Origin: Bisporella sp. PMI_857
Taxonomy: Eukaryota > Ascomycota > Leotiomycetes > Helotiales > Helotiaceae
Direction of reading: 5' to 3'
NCBI GenBank assembly: GCA_021307315.1
Contig: JAJSPD010000026.1
Coordinates: forward strand, 62,001-126,000
Length of the DNA: 64,000 nucleotides
A program made the translations under genes and the position numbers. Numbering within the stretch: the stretch's first letter is position 1; every line of letters starts with the position of its first letter. Positions 33,680 to 46,760 of this stretch are shown here, piece after piece. The notes beneath the pieces are model-generated. The model was not told the DNA's origin, ran no database searches, and saw only the letters and a program-made list of their open reading frames with translations.

Positions 33680-36600
33680 ATGGGACAAGGCCTCTCCCTC
33701 ACCACGCTCTCTGCGGGCTCCGCAGGCATCGATGTGCCACAGCTTGCAGACCTGGTCTATGAAAGATCTATGGGAACCGCGCGCTTCATGAAAAGCATCC
33801 GCGCAAGACACCAGGATGGAGTAGTTCTGGTCAAGGTAATGGTGAAGCCATACGAAATGCAATTAAGTAAATACCAGAGGAAAATTATAAGTATGTAACG
33901 GCTGTAATATCTTCTAGGTAGAATGCTCACATAAAGGTGTAGGGGAACGGAGGCTCCTTGCCGATGTGCCAAATGCGCTCGCATATCAACGTATAATCGA
34001 GACGGAGACGAACGGATATCTTGTTCGGCAATGGCTCTACAGCTCACTCTATGATCGCCTGAGCACCAGGCCCTTTCTAGAGGATATTGAGAAGAAATGG
34101 CTTGCTTTCCAGCTTCTGTGCGGTGTCAGGGATTGCCATGCGCGAGACGTATTTCATGGAGATATTAAGACGGAAAATACGTTGGTCACCTCATGGAACT
34201 GGCTATATCTCTCGGACTTCTCTGCCTCATTCAAGCCCACGCAGTTACCAGAGGATAATCCTGCCGATTTCTCATACTTCTTCGACACTGCTGGACGACG
34301 TACTTGTTACCTTGCACCAGAGCGATTTCTAGCAGCAGGAGAAACACTAGATCCGAAGGCGCAAATAACATGGGCCATGGATGTATTCAGTGCAGGGTGT
34401 GTCATAGCCGAACTTTTTCTTGAAGCACCAATTTTCACACTGAGCCAACTGTATATGTATCGAAGAGGAGAATATGATCCTGTGATAACTCACCTCGATC
34501 GCATAGCAGATAAGGAAGTCCGAGAAATGGTGGCGCATATGATACAATTAGATCCGGAGTCCAGATATTCCGCTGAAGAGTATCTTAACTTTTGGAGAAA
34601 GAAAGTATTCCCAGACTACTTTTACAGCTTTTTGCATCAATACATGGGACTAGTTACAGATCCATCATCTGGGAGATCGCCTATATCGGGTGCTACGGCC
34701 AATCTCGGTGAACCAGATGAACGAATAGACCGTGTGTTCTATGATTTCGACAAGATATCTTACTTTCTCGGTTACGAAGATGAGAAGAAGACATCTAGGA
34801 AAGCAATCCATGGCGGATTTGGTTTGGATGTCCTCCCTGTACAACTTAATATACCCAATAATGAACACCTAGCCGTCGTACCAGGTAAAAAACCGACAGA
34901 TGATGGTACTTTAATATTTCTAGCCCTCGTCGCATCCTCGATTCGCAACACTGCACGAGCAACATCTAGAATTCGAGCTTGTGATTTACTCTTAGCATTC
35001 GCTGAACGACTAACGGACGAGGCAAAGCTTGACCGAATTCTTCCATACCTGATGACTTTACTCAATGACAAGTCTGACATCGTCAAAGTTGCAGCCATCC
35101 GTACATTGACCCAGCTAATGGCTTTGGTCAGTGTGGTCTCACCTGTGAATGCCCACGTCTTCCAAGAATACATCCTTCCTCGCGTGCAGACATTTCTTCC
35201 GGGATCTCCTTCAGAGCCCAGGTCTCTGGTACGGGCAACTTATGCAGCCTGTCTAGGCAGCCTTGCCTCATCGGCTGCACGATTCCTTGACATGGTAGCC
35301 ACTCTTAGAGCTGACGGATCCCTCCCAACCGCAGATCCTGAAGTAGAGGATGGTGCTAATGTGGATGCCGCACTTCAAGGCCTTTTCGACAAGTCTCGAG
35401 CAGAACTTATCGAAGTTATTGGAACTCATACCAAAGCACTGATTACTGACGACAGCTCTGCTGTGAAGAGGGCATTCCTAGGATCAGTACCTGAATTATG
35501 TATGTTTTTTGGTACAGCGGAGTCGAATGATATTATCCTAAGTCACCTGAATACGTATTTGAATGACCGAGACTGGATGCTCAAGTGCGCGTTCTTTGAA
35601 ACCATTGTTGGTGTAGCCACATTTCTGGGTGGGACTAGTCTTGAGGAATTTATTCTTCCCTTGATGGTTCAGGCATTGACGGATCCAGAGGAGTTCGTTG
35701 TTCACAAAGTCCTCTATTCTCTTGGTAGTATGGCGGAATTGGGGCTTTTTCAGAGATCGACAGTTTGGGAGCTTGTTGAGGTGGTTGGCCGCTTTACAAT
35801 GCATCCTAACGTCTGGATTCGAGAATCGGCGACAATGTTTCTCTCTACATCAACGATGTTCCTGTCTATAGCAGACATACACTGCATAGTCTTGCCGCTT
35901 GTCAAGCCGTTTCTCAAGGTATCTCTTAAGGAGTTCTCTGAGTTGGCCATCCTTGATAACCTGAAAAAGCCATTGTCTCGGCCACTTCTCGATATGTCAA
36001 TGACGTGGGCAACCAAAGTAGATAGAGGCATTTTCTGGAAGAATATTCATCAGCTGAGGACGTTCTCCTTGAATGCAAATGGTATAATACCTACAATATC
36101 TAACAAATATTATGGGCCACATGCTCTACAGCGAATAGCCAAGAATGATGAAGATGAACAGTGGGTAGGAAAACTTCGGAATATGGGGCTTACCCCAGAG
36201 GATGATTTTAAGCTACTTGGCCTTAGAGAATACATATGGCGTCTTGCGCCTTCCAAGACAAGGGAATCGGCCGAGAAGCCTCCGGTAGACTACACCAAAA
36301 TCATCAATCTGCGCGAACATAAGATATCTCTTCAGACGGTCATGTTTGATGACACGAAAATCATAGAAGACACATTCCGAAATGACGGCATCACCGACGA
36401 TGACGGGAAAGCCCCCCATACGATTGCAGAGGCACTGCTTGATGCTTCAATGACTATAGACGACTCGATTTCTAAACGACGGAGATCCGCGCTCCATAGC
36501 CATAAATCTAGAACGAGTAGTAATGGAGGATTACTATCAAATGGCCAAGGTTTTGGTTCTTCTACGCCCTCACCTCGTAGCTTCTCACCATCACCACGGG

Positions 36601-38426
36601 ATACTGAATCTTTAGAGACGGAAGCTCGGCGCCGTTCGTCTTTACGTCATTTACTAACAAAAGACAATGGCAAAGCCACTGAAGATGATGGTAGCTCAAT
36701 GCCGGATACTGCCTCCAGTGTCGATTCACGAGATAACCATCGTGCTATACGCCCTAAATCAAGTGCCATGAACCTCATAAGTCGCAAGGACGTGATGAAG
36801 TCAGGCCCCGAAACAGGAATGACTACAACAAGTGCCTTCGGCAAGGTTGAGGGCCCATTCTCTCATAGGACTGGAAATGCTTCACCTCTCACCTTGGCGA
36901 AGAAAAAACCAGAGTTCGCTGACGACAAGATCCGCTATCGGGCTGCGCATTCTTATGAAGGCAATGATCCTAGCATATTAAAGATGTTGGACGCGATGTA
37001 CGTTGACAATTATCCAAGTGACATTGCCGAATTTGGGCCTATGATTGCTCCTTCAAGCCGACGCAAAGCAATTGGTAGAAGTGGTGGCCAGCCCACTGAT
37101 CGCCCCTGGAGACCCCAAGGCGCTCTCGTAGCCACGTTTTCTGAACATACGGAGCCGATAAAACATATCTCTGTTGCTCCAGATCACGTTTTCTTTCTCA
37201 CTGGTGGCGATGATGGTTGTGTGAAAATATGGGACACCGGAAGGCTGGAAAGAAACATTACGCACCGATCTCGACAGACCCACAAGCATGCAGACGGAGC
37301 AAAAATAAGCGCGCTATGCTTTGTCGAGCAGACGCATTCCTTCGTCAGTTGTGCAAGTGATGGAAGTATCAATGTGGTCAGAGTTGACTGTACTCAAGGC
37401 GGTGGTATTGTTAAGTATGGAAAAGCAAGACTTCTGCGCGAATATCATTTACCGAAGGACGAGTTCGCTATCTGGTCGGAACACTTCAAAGCTGAGACCA
37501 ATTCGATTCTGCTCATTGCAACAAATCGCTCACGAATTTTAGCTATTGATTTGCGGCAGATGACACTTCTATATACCTTAGAAAACCCGATACACCACGG
37601 GACACCAACATGCTTCTGTGTTGATAATAAGAGGAATTGGTTGTTGCTTGGAACCTCACATGGCGTACTGGACCTTTGGGATCTTCGCTTCAAAGTTCGG
37701 TTAAAAGCATGGGGTGTGCCAGGAGCAACATCTATTTACAGGCTCCAGATCCATCCTACTAAAGGTCGCGGTAATTGGGTATGCGTTGCTGGTGGTAGCG
37801 GGCAGGGCGAAGTCACGACTTGGGATATTCAAAAGACTCAATGCCGAGAAGTATATCGTGCGGATGGGAGTAAACATAAGCAAAAAGTTTATGATCCTTG
37901 GCCAGTGGACGAAGATCGTCCAGAGGGAATGCTTGGTCGATTTGCTACTGCGATTGAGCCTACAGGATCTAGCAATGCTGATCGTGGAGTTCGCGCGATG
38001 GTAGTAGGATCAGACACATTTGACGATCCACGGAACTCGAAGTATGGCTTCATACTGACGGGTGGCTCTGACAAGAAGATTCGCTTCTGGGACCTAGCCC
38101 ATGTTGATCAATCGATGGTGGTTAGTGGTCTCGAAGCGGATGAACCGAAGCCAAATTATACTTCTACTATTCCTACCGCATCTTTGTCACTAAACGTCGA
38201 ACGACTGCCCCGACCAGACCCAGAGACAGACCCCAAGACTGGCGGTGCCTCAAGGGCTGCAAAAAAGGCATCTGGTAGACCACCAAGATCTACCGTCATA
38301 TCTCTACAGCAACAAACGCTGCTGAAATCACATCTTGACTCTGTCCTTGATATTGCATTATTAGAATCTCCGTATGGGATGGTAGTCTCAGTGGATCGGT
38401 CGGGTGTTGTTTTTGTTTTCCAATAG
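33680..38426 (+). CDS. VPS15: Vps15 regulatory kinase of the Vps34 PI3-kinase complexes
   Basis: This is the membrane-anchored protein kinase subunit that activates Vps34 in autophagy and endosomal sorting. Exons are 33680-33890 and 33943-38426, giving 1564 residues. The start MGQGLS is a textbook N-myristoylation site. The kinase domain follows, with VLVKVMVKP, the catalytic loop HGDIKTEN (about 142-149) and SDFSAS in place of DFG, a known Vps15 peculiarity. HEAT repeats fill the middle (around LPYLMTLLNDKSDIVKVAA and LPLMVQALTDPEEFVVHKV). A Ser-rich linker leads to a C-terminal WD40 propeller (FSEHTEPIKHISVAPD, CVKIWDTG, VLDLWDL, KIRFWDL). Domain order and length match fungal Vps15. Confidence 0.97.
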
Positions 38427-38814
38427 AATTATGTAGTAGTTCGGTGAGGTATACCATATTCAGAGGCGAATACGGCGCCAGGGAAGCATATACATATATC
38501 AACGGAGCATTGTACGGTAGATGGATGTTCTAATAAAGAATGCATGGACAAGAAATGTATAATCCCATCATAATCTCCACTAGTTGAAGTTGAAACTCGT
38601 GAAGTTGGTGATAAATTCCCTAACTGGGAATAGCGCGAGGTTGAACATCTTCAAAATCTTCAGCCTTCAGCCTTGTTGATCATAGTACTCCCCCAACCTA
38701 ACGACCTATCCACGCATCGCATAGTTTCTCTCACGCTTTACACTTCCCATATTCATATCGAACGAAAAACATATTCCACATCCATTCGAATCAATCGCTA
38801 GGTAACTCAACAAG
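38427..38814. other. Intergenic region between VPS15 and LEA1
   Basis: This 388-nt stretch holds the VPS15 3' flank and the LEA1 promoter, both on the same strand. Nothing else is seen. Confidence 0.5.
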
Positions 38815-39868
38815 ATGCGGCTCACCGCGGAGTTGATCCAAAATTCCCTCTCCTACCTCAACCCTCTCAAGGAGCGAGAGCTAGATCTTCGAGGTGCGTT
38901 GGTTTCTGAAAAGAGCATGATACTACACTTTGAGGCGAGCTGAGTTGATATCAATTCCTTGTGGAAATACAGGACATAAAATACCAGCCATTGAGAACCT
39001 TGGTGTGGCGGGGGTAAGTCCTTTTTCTTCGCTCTACTGCCTTCCCTCCTCAGTTCTACAGTTCATGGATGGAGGAGGGGCTGGGATGTAACTGGGTGGG
39101 ATATATGTGCTAATTGGGAGGGAAAAAAATAGCCACACGACGCAATCGATTTCACGGACAACGACATCCAGACCTTGGGCAACTTCCCTCTCTCCCCGCG
39201 GATACGCACCCTCCTGCTCGCGCGCAACAGGGTCTCGAGCATCCAACCCACTGTCGTGAGCGCGATCCCTTACCTCACAACCCTCGTTCTCACCGCGAAC
39301 AACTTCGCTGAGCTGGCGGATCTGGATCCTTTATCTGGCTTCAAATTCCTCACCCATTTATCCCTGTTGGAGAACCCTGTTACGAGGAAAGACGTATGTT
39401 GACTCCATGGCATTTGAGAGATGTATAAATTCTGACAGGGAAGCAGAACTACAGATACTGGATCTTATGGCGGTGCCCTTCCGTGCGATTTCTGGACTTC
39501 GTGAAGGTTAAGGATGTGGAGCGGAAGAAGGCGGAGGAGTTATTTGGCACGCAAGCCGAGCCTACGGCATTAGCTCAAAAGGTTCGTTCCTCATCCCCCT
39601 GATCTTTCCTCATACAAAGAGAGCCGAAACTAATGAGCATCAGATCATGGGCATCAAGTCCCGGACCTTTGAGGCTCCATCCGCAAACGGCAGCGCGGCA
39701 CCGTCAACAAAGAATTACCGCGTCAAGCTGACTGACAAGGAGCGCAAGAAGGTCGAGGAGATGATCAAGAAGGCGAAGACGTTAGAGGAGATCATCAAGC
39801 TGGAGAAGGAACTCAATGAGGGAAGAGTCCCGGCCGGTGTGCAGGATGTAGATGCAATGGAAGAGTAG
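38815..39868 (+). CDS. LEA1: U2 small nuclear ribonucleoprotein A' (Lea1)
   Basis: This leucine-rich-repeat protein binds U2 snRNA with Msl1/B'' and helps branch-site recognition in splicing. Exons are 38815-38893, 38973-39013, 39133-39393, 39447-39581 and 39644-39868, giving 246 residues. Family landmarks in order are MRLTAELIQNSLSYLNPLKERELDLRG, IPAIENLG, DAIDFTDNDI, LLLARNRVSSI, LVLTANNF, LTHLSLLENPVTR, NYRYWILWRCPSVRFLDF and VKDVERKKAEELFG. A Lys/Glu-rich C-terminal helix closes the protein. All splice junctions fall where the family sequence demands them. Confidence 0.95.
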
Positions 39869-40168
39869 TTTGGATGTATTCTACGAAACGAGACATAAAA
39901 CGGCGTTTTTTAAGGGATTTGCAAGAAAAAGTCTGGCGTTTCTTTTGCATCGGCTTGATGTGGATAGAGCCATGGGATATAATGTCCAAAAATAACCAAA
40001 TGAACCAAGATGAATCGACCTATTTATTGGATGTCGAAGCTCTCTATTTTCCTATAGTGCAAATACGGCATATCACCGATGCTACTTCGTAATAACATCC
40101 ATAACCCCTTACCTTTTTCATAACTCTCAAATCTACACTCAGGACGCTTTAGACCCTTCCCTAAACTC

Positions 40169-40987
40169 TCAGCTCATCTCCACATCCTCCTTCCCATTAA
40201 CCGTGCCCCCCGTAGACCCAATACTGCTCCTCCCACCTCTCATCTGCATCTCCCTGCTCAGCTGGCTATTAGGATCCTCATCCTCGTCCAGCGCATCCGC
40301 CTTCGTGCCGCCATTCACCCCTCCGGCGGCCCCATTCGCGGCACCCGACCCGTTTAGCACCGCGGCCGGCCGCGCGCCATCTAGCGTCGTCTGCGTGCTC
40401 TCCGCGCTCGCGCCCGCGCCCGCCGCCACGCCGTTCCCTGTCACGTCGCTGTTTGCGGGGTTCAGCCCCGCGGGCGCCTTCTTGGTCTTCACTTCAGAGA
40501 ATGGCACCGTTTTGGGGATGATGTCTGAGAGGAACTCGAGGTTGTCCAACCGCGAGACGGCGCCCGCTGGGGGTTGTTAGTTTAAGGTGATGGTTCCGTT
40601 AGGGTAGGAGGGAGCAGGATGGAGCAGGGGAGGAGAGGAGTACCTAGATCCCGGTATTGGATGTTTCGCCTGGGTTTGCGTTCGGATTTTACGACGTTGT
40701 GGCCTGCTTCCGCTAGGTACTGGATAAACATTTCCTGTAGTCGTGTCAGATCTGTTGTCAAGTTTTGGGAGTGTGGGTTAGGGGACTCACGGTGGCTAAC
40801 GTGATAACGAAGGCAGCTTGGTTGGAGCAGGTGTTTACGTCTTGGTCGATGTTGATAATGCGTTTTACACGCGCAACTACAGGGTTAGTGCAGGCTGGTA
40901 GGGGAAGGGGACAAAGAACGAACATGGTAATTGAGTTGTTCCTGTTGGCTCGTTTTCGAGGGGGATGGGAGCGGCATTGTAAGGCAT
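40169..40987 (-). CDS. Histone-fold protein, Dpb3/POLE4-like (NF-YC-type)
   Basis: This is a small histone-fold subunit of the CBF/NF-Y-like superfamily, most like Dpb3/Dls1 of DNA polymerase epsilon and the ISW2 complex. Exons on the minus strand are 40987-40924, 40876-40791, 40734-40644 and 40566-40169, giving 212 residues. The fold reads ARVKRIINIDQDV, AAFVITLATEMFIQYLAEAGHNVV, KPRRNIQYRDLAGAVSRLDNLEFLSDIIPKTVP. A low-complexity Ala/Gly tail ends with an acidic DEDEDP and KEDVEM. The short first intron uses donor gttcgt, leaving Phe before ARVK where Val or Leu is more usual, so that junction is slightly uncertain. A chromatin-remodeller rather than replisome role is the main alternative. 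Confidence 0.88.
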
Positions 40988-42445
40988 GTTGATTGATGTT
41001 GTGGTTCTGATTTATGGTTTGATACTAAGGTGCTGAGATAGTCTGCGTCTTCAGAATCCTCAAAGATTTGACAACGAGGAATGAGATTGTCTGCTGCTTC
41101 GTCTGGTAGATTAGTCAGCAACGGTTTTTTGTGCGGCCGAGAAACCAGCATGAAAATGAGAAGATCAAATTTTTAGGGTATAGGCTTGATCTATATCTAG
41201 GGCATAGCGGAACATAGGTGGTATCTCGCGATTCAGAAACAAATTACGGCCATTTCCCGGGACTCACTCTCCTTGATCATATCCCACCTCATTCATGCAT
41301 CAAGATATGCAAGCCTCCTATGGACAAAGACTTTCAACTCACAGTCTGATAGCTCAGAAACAAATAAACGTCTTTCAGTTCTCACAAACTCAAAGCTCAA
41401 AACGTGCGACTAACACTTGTCCAACGATATTCAACAAAGCATTATGAAATCTCAACTTAAAACAGGATGGCAATAGTTTGCAGGCAAAAAGAAAGCGCAA
41501 GTGAAGAAAGAACACAGAAGAACCATAAAACAAACGCAAGGATGCCAGAATCAAACTCGCCTTGGTTGCTTTTCCTCCCCGTAGTCCTCACGACTTCCTG
41601 AACTCGAGTTTTGCAAGGGGGTGTGGCATAGACTTGCTTGCCGCAATGCTCCACGTTGCTTTTGGTCTGTTCTCAATCTTAGATATCGCTCGCAAGATAT
41701 TGGATAGCCTCGCGAAGTATAATGACACGTACCGGTGTTATTGTGAAATTTGCAAATCTGGGAGTGTTAGGTAAAAAGAGAAGAAGTCGAAGTCGCGTAG
41801 AACGCGATCTAGAGACACGTGATCGCTAAAAGACTTAGACCCTTTTCTTTACCAACTATCTAAACTTACACGTACCATGCTAGCAATTCCTTTACTAGTT
41901 CATTGACTATGTTCTGAATTACAAATCCGAAGTTAGGTATCATCTACTACTTTAAGAACGATATGTGATGATCATCATCCATGCGAGTTGCTATTTAACA
42001 AAATGATCTTGGGATCGACTTGCACATGGCTTTTGTCTAGTTGTGATCAAGACAGTCCAGTGTAAATGGCTATCAATGCCTGGCTCGGAGATCTTTTCAC
42101 AGTGCTCTTTAGTTACGGGTAGTTAAACGGGGTTATTCAGACGTATGCCAAAATAGGTTATCTAGCTTTTTTACAGCAACGCCTGATCGAATGTTGTCAC
42201 ATGACCAATGAGGCACAGCATCTTCAGGCAGAAACTTTGCTCCTCTCTCAGTAGCTATGGGTCTTTTCTAAGTATTAGGACCCAGTTTACGGCCCTTTCG
42301 AATAACGCTGCCTTGTTATGCCAAGAATATCGGCTATGGTTGATCACTAGATGCAAAAGTATTGCTTTTAAGAATGTTAGCCTAAAACAAAGATGATAAA
42401 ATATTTATCAGTCAATTAGCACACTGATTTATTCCAGCTCATGCA
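40988..42445. other. Intergenic region between the Dpb3-like and C2-domain genes
   Basis: This 1.46 kb stretch separates divergent starts. Open frames up to about 90 codons have no recognisable features. I see no RNA gene. Confidence 0.5.
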
Positions 42446-44791
42446 ATGAACATAATGGAGGAATTGATAGCATCAGCATGGAGTGTAGCTAACACCTCTC
42501 GACACCACTTCTCAAGGAATAGAACTAACTGTTAATAGATCTATAGAGTTCTTAATAATGGTCCAGCTTCGCTCAAAGCAGCCGGCAATGATATTCTTGC
42601 GCTTCTGAGCAGTTTGGGGTTAGTCGCTGATCAGCTTCGAGCATACGAGCCTTCGCGGGTAGAAAACCGATCACTCAGAGAACGTCAGAATGGATGTGAT
42701 CTATTACTAGAAGAATTGGAAAATGCCTTGGCAAGGTCCCGAATAAGTACTGGAGTTCCCGAAGATATTGCTGGTCTTCGAAGCCAAATAGTGGAGGAAA
42801 CCAACCAGATTACTTCCTTTCTGGAGACTCTACGAAGGTCTTTAACACCTTCCATGACTTCGTTCGCTTTTACTAAGAGATGAAAGGTCTTCACAGGCGA
42901 GGATATTGGAAGTCCTAAATGAGATACGTGATGATAAGCCAGAAGAATTGCGACAGACCCTCGGGACCAATTGGATCGTCTTAGAGGCTGAAATGATACG
43001 ACTAGGCCTCGAAAAAAGGAGTATCGATGCAGAATTCTTCTTCATACGCAATTGGCTTGGAGATAACTGTTCCACCAGTAATGGTGTGGTAGAGAATGAG
43101 GACCTACCCGACTATGCTCCTGGAGCACATCGCGGAACCATTGAGGAAAAAGTTCAAGAGCTAGAGCAGACTAACTTGATCCTGACACAATCATCAACAG
43201 AAATAGCCGCTACGCTGTACACAATAGATCCGCCTCCATACACTTTCGAAGAAGGGAGTGATGAGTTTTCAGATGGTCAATTCTCTCAATACATCCAAAA
43301 TGCGATTAGGCAGGAAGCCAGTCATAGATTCACAAGTGCATTGGCTAATCCTCCTGTTGGACCCCGCCCATGGGACTGGCTGCCTCTGGCATTGCGACCG
43401 TGGGTCCTCCTCTGTGTCGCCACCTTTGAAGGCTTATTTATTGCGACATACTGACCTTGCTTGTTCTAGCCAATACAAAGATCTTGATAATGTTAACAAA
43501 ACGATGGATTCCCAGTCTTTTAGCGTGATGGCCTACGAAACGATGCCAAGGTGCGCCGCTGAGATCGAGAGACTGAAACGTTTGATGAAGAACTCATTTG
43601 ACCGCAAGCAAAGAGGAGGCGAAGAAGTTAATAGCGAGGCCTTCAAATCATTAGAGATTATGTCTGCTGCGATATCATGTTTTGCCCTCCTTCAAGATCA
43701 AAATCCACAAAATGTCCAATATTTCAGTGACCTGGATATATTGGACTACGAATACAGTACAGCTATTGTTATGGACCCGCACATCGAATTTCCCCATAAG
43801 GAACTCGAACTGATTCGAAAGTCATGTTATCAATTATTGACCTATGTCATGGGTTTCCTGAACGCACTCTCCAGTATCTATGTGGGACGCACATATGTAA
43901 GTCGATCTGACGAAGAACTCGATCTCGAGTGGAAATCGCTACGGTTGAGTACCAGAGTCGCATGGGTTGAAAAACAACTTGCGGAATGGACAACGGTCGA
44001 GAACACTATTGCCCATTGCAGGCAAACCCACCGAATGCAACCATATATCCGGTCTGCAGCACTTAAGGCATTGGATGGCTGGAAAACTGCTGAACGAGTT
44101 CTTGTGGGCGACGAAGTGGATAACATCAAATTAATTGTTATTTCTGCGACAGGGCTACCAAACATGAAGCGAACATGGGTCAAAATCGTAAGTAATCATC
44201 TGCGACTGCTTGGTCTGGAGCTCCAACCCTGATAAAATGATTAACTAGGTCTATTATGGTCCGAACAATCACGGGGGGGCAAGGCGCATGTTTGAAGGAA
44301 GAACCGCTGTAGCACAAAGAAGCATGAATCCTTTCTGGAGAGCACCCTTTGACATTTCTGCTGAATGCAACTCAAAGATGATTCACCTGGAAGTGTATGA
44401 AGAAGGCGGTATCATGGACAAAGAAATTGGTAGGGTTAAGCTGTTCTTCTCGTCCATTCGTGGAATGGAAGCAAGCTTTGTCGATAGGAGCTTACTATAT
44501 GATTATGATGGTATGGACTCTTTATCTAGGTACTGTAGTATTTGGCACTGACATATAGCAGAGGAAATTGACCTCCCTCTCGTCATAGCGGGTGGGAAGG
44601 GCAAAGAAACGGCCCAACCTACTATAAAGGTTGCTCTCTGTTGGAAGGGTCGAAGGACAAGAGTTCAGGAAAGGGGACTTCCCTCCAATCCTCCCGGGAA
44701 GATGTTCCGTCCAGAACTTATAAGTACCTTGCCGATCGAACACTACGATAAACCTATATCAATCAGGAGCTCGACCAAAAGCGAAAGGTGA
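42446..44791 (+). CDS. Helical/coiled-coil protein with C-terminal C2 domain, function unknown
   Basis: I do not recognise the whole protein. Exons are 42446-42484, 42539-42837, 42878-43399, 43470-44187, 44249-44510 and 44559-44791, and the phases close to 690 residues. The first 120 residues (YRVLNNGPASLKAAGNDILALLSSLG, RQNGCDLLLEELENALARS) resemble the helical N-terminal domain found at the head of many fungal STAND/NACHT-type proteins, although no NACHT follows. Further helices run to about residue 520. A C2-like domain then appears (KLIVISATGLPNMKRTWVKIVYYG, SMNPFWRAPFDIS, LEVYEEGGIMDKEIGRV), suggesting membrane or lipid binding. The exon 3 donor (gtgggt) and the exon 1 boundary are the weakest calls. 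Confidence 0.75.
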
Positions 44792-45138
44792 CGGCTTTGA
44801 TGGCTGGAGGGATTTCAAATAAGCCAGCTAGTACGAAGATAGGACACGTAGATCAGTATACGTCTAGACCTAGGCAATTCAGAGAGTCATCTCAAGAAAC
44901 AGGTTCGAAAAGCATCTAGATGAAATATACAGTCATTGAATTTGTGATATTTTCCAATTTATAATGCTTACTACTGTGGCAAGAACGTTGATAGAAGAAG
45001 CCCATTAGTAAGCGAGGGGTATAAAGACTTGGCGAGGCTGACGCCATTATCTCCAATTGCTTAGAACAAACCCCACCATCCTATAACAACCCATACTTAC
45101 CTCCCTATATCACATCATAATCTAGAAAACTTTCAAAA
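44792..45138. promoter_or_regulatory. Upstream region of the thioredoxin-PITH gene
   Basis: This 347-nt stretch separates two same-strand genes. Nothing specific is seen. Confidence 0.45.
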
Positions 45139-46130
45139 ATGGTTCTGGAGATCAGATCTCTCTCCGAGTTTAACAAGCTCAAGAAAAATCCTCTGCTCGT
45201 CATTGACTTCTATGCAACATGGTGCGGACCTGTAAGTCTTGCCTTTCTTGACTTTTAGCCTTCTGCTACAGATGCATGTTTCAATTGTAGCTGCGCATCC
45301 GCCTTTGTTGTTCAAAAAACTGACTGTTCTCAATATAGTGTAAAGCAATTTCTCCTATGTTTGAGAAGCTTGCAAAGCAGCATGAAGGCTCAAAATCTAT
45401 AATCTTCGCCAAGGTCGATGTGGACAAAGCTAGGGATGTCTCGCAGGAGCTCGGAATCACGGCAATGCCAACCTTCAAGTTTTTCAGGAACGGCCAGGAG
45501 GTAGATCAGGTCCGCGGGGCAGACCCAAACGGATTGACAAAGAAGATTGGAACATATACGGAAGCGGCGTTGAAGGAGGCGCCAGCAACAACTACTGTGG
45601 CAGATGCAAAGAGTGCAGGTCCAGCAAGCCTTCGGTCACTGATCGATGTTGCATCCTCACGGCTGCTTAACACATCAACCCTAAGCTCTATCAAGAACAT
45701 TCAAAGCCCTCCACCGGCTGGATACGCAGTAGCGTCAGCTGCGGCATCAGGCGCACAATTCCTCATCCACCTCAACTTCACCCAAGCCGTCACCCCGAGC
45801 TTAATAAAGCTCACCATCTCCAAAGACTCTCAATCCAATGCACCATCACGGGTTCAAGCGGGCTCCAATGTTCCAGTCAAGATCACCAAGACACCAGAAG
45901 GCGTTGAAACCAATGACTTAGAGTTTGAGTCCTTGTCTAAGGCAGAGAATACGCAATCATTTAATGTATACTCTGATGAGTACAACGATGGAAAGACCGA
46001 GTTAAAGCTGAAGGCGAGCAAATTCACTGGAATCAAGAGCTTGACGTTGCGAGTGGATGCAAATCTGAGCGGGGAGCCAAAGACGATTAGCAAGATTGGA
46101 GAGCTGGACATCATCGGTACGAAGGCGTAG
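45139..46130 (+). CDS. Thioredoxin-like protein with PITH domain (TXNL1/Txl1 type)
   Basis: This is a cytosolic thioredoxin fused to a proteasome-interacting PITH domain. In other eukaryotes it docks on the 26S proteasome lid. Exons are 45139-45231 and 45339-46130, giving 294 residues. The thioredoxin fold has DFYATWCGPCKAISP, with the redox pair WCGPC split exactly by the intron, then FAKVDVDKA and the cis-Pro loop AMPTFKFF. The PITH domain follows from about residue 125 (FLIHLNFTQAVTPSLIKL, SLTLRVDANLSGEP, IGELDIIG). Size and order match fission yeast Txl1 and human TXNL1. Confidence 0.95.
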
Positions 46131-46760
46131 ACGGATAGCTCAGGTGTGATCATCTGATTCATTTGTATTTATTGATAGCATAGCCTTTGTTAGTCACAGA
46201 GATCACTTAGAATTCACACCTAGCTCACTTCCATGGCATTCATCTGGTGTTTACCAAGTAAAGATTGATTCTTTTTTTCTACCACAGCACTATCATATCT
46301 AATCCCGAAAACACCAATACTAGAGTGCAAGGTGAGCGCGTGCGGTAAGTCTAAGTCTCCTTTCTCTTAGATAACCGAGAGCTCAAAGGAGACAGAGCCT
46401 CATTGCGGGCATAGGAATCCAAAGCTGTACATCCCAACTCGATTAGATTTTTTTCACTGGTTAACTTTGCCGTGCCGAACCGCCAGACGAAGCTAGGAGC
46501 ACTAAATGTCCTGCTATTTCTCGTTGCTTGCCTAAATAAAGAAGTATTGCACACGAAAACCTCACATTTCAAGCCCAGATAATTGTCAATTGCGGTCACG
46601 GTGGTAGATAATTAGCCAGAACAACAGAATTCAAGAAAAAAGGGACGCAATTCCATCCAAAACTTTCAACATTTTCCTAATTAAGCCGTCTTATTTGCAA
46701 GGCTTGTCATTTCAAAACAACCCTTAGATCAATGGGTACAAATCCAAGCTGACCACTCTA
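46131..46760. other. Intergenic region between convergent thioredoxin-PITH and 2H phosphoesterase genes
   Basis: This 630-nt stretch holds both 3' flanks. No supported feature is visible. Confidence 0.5.
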
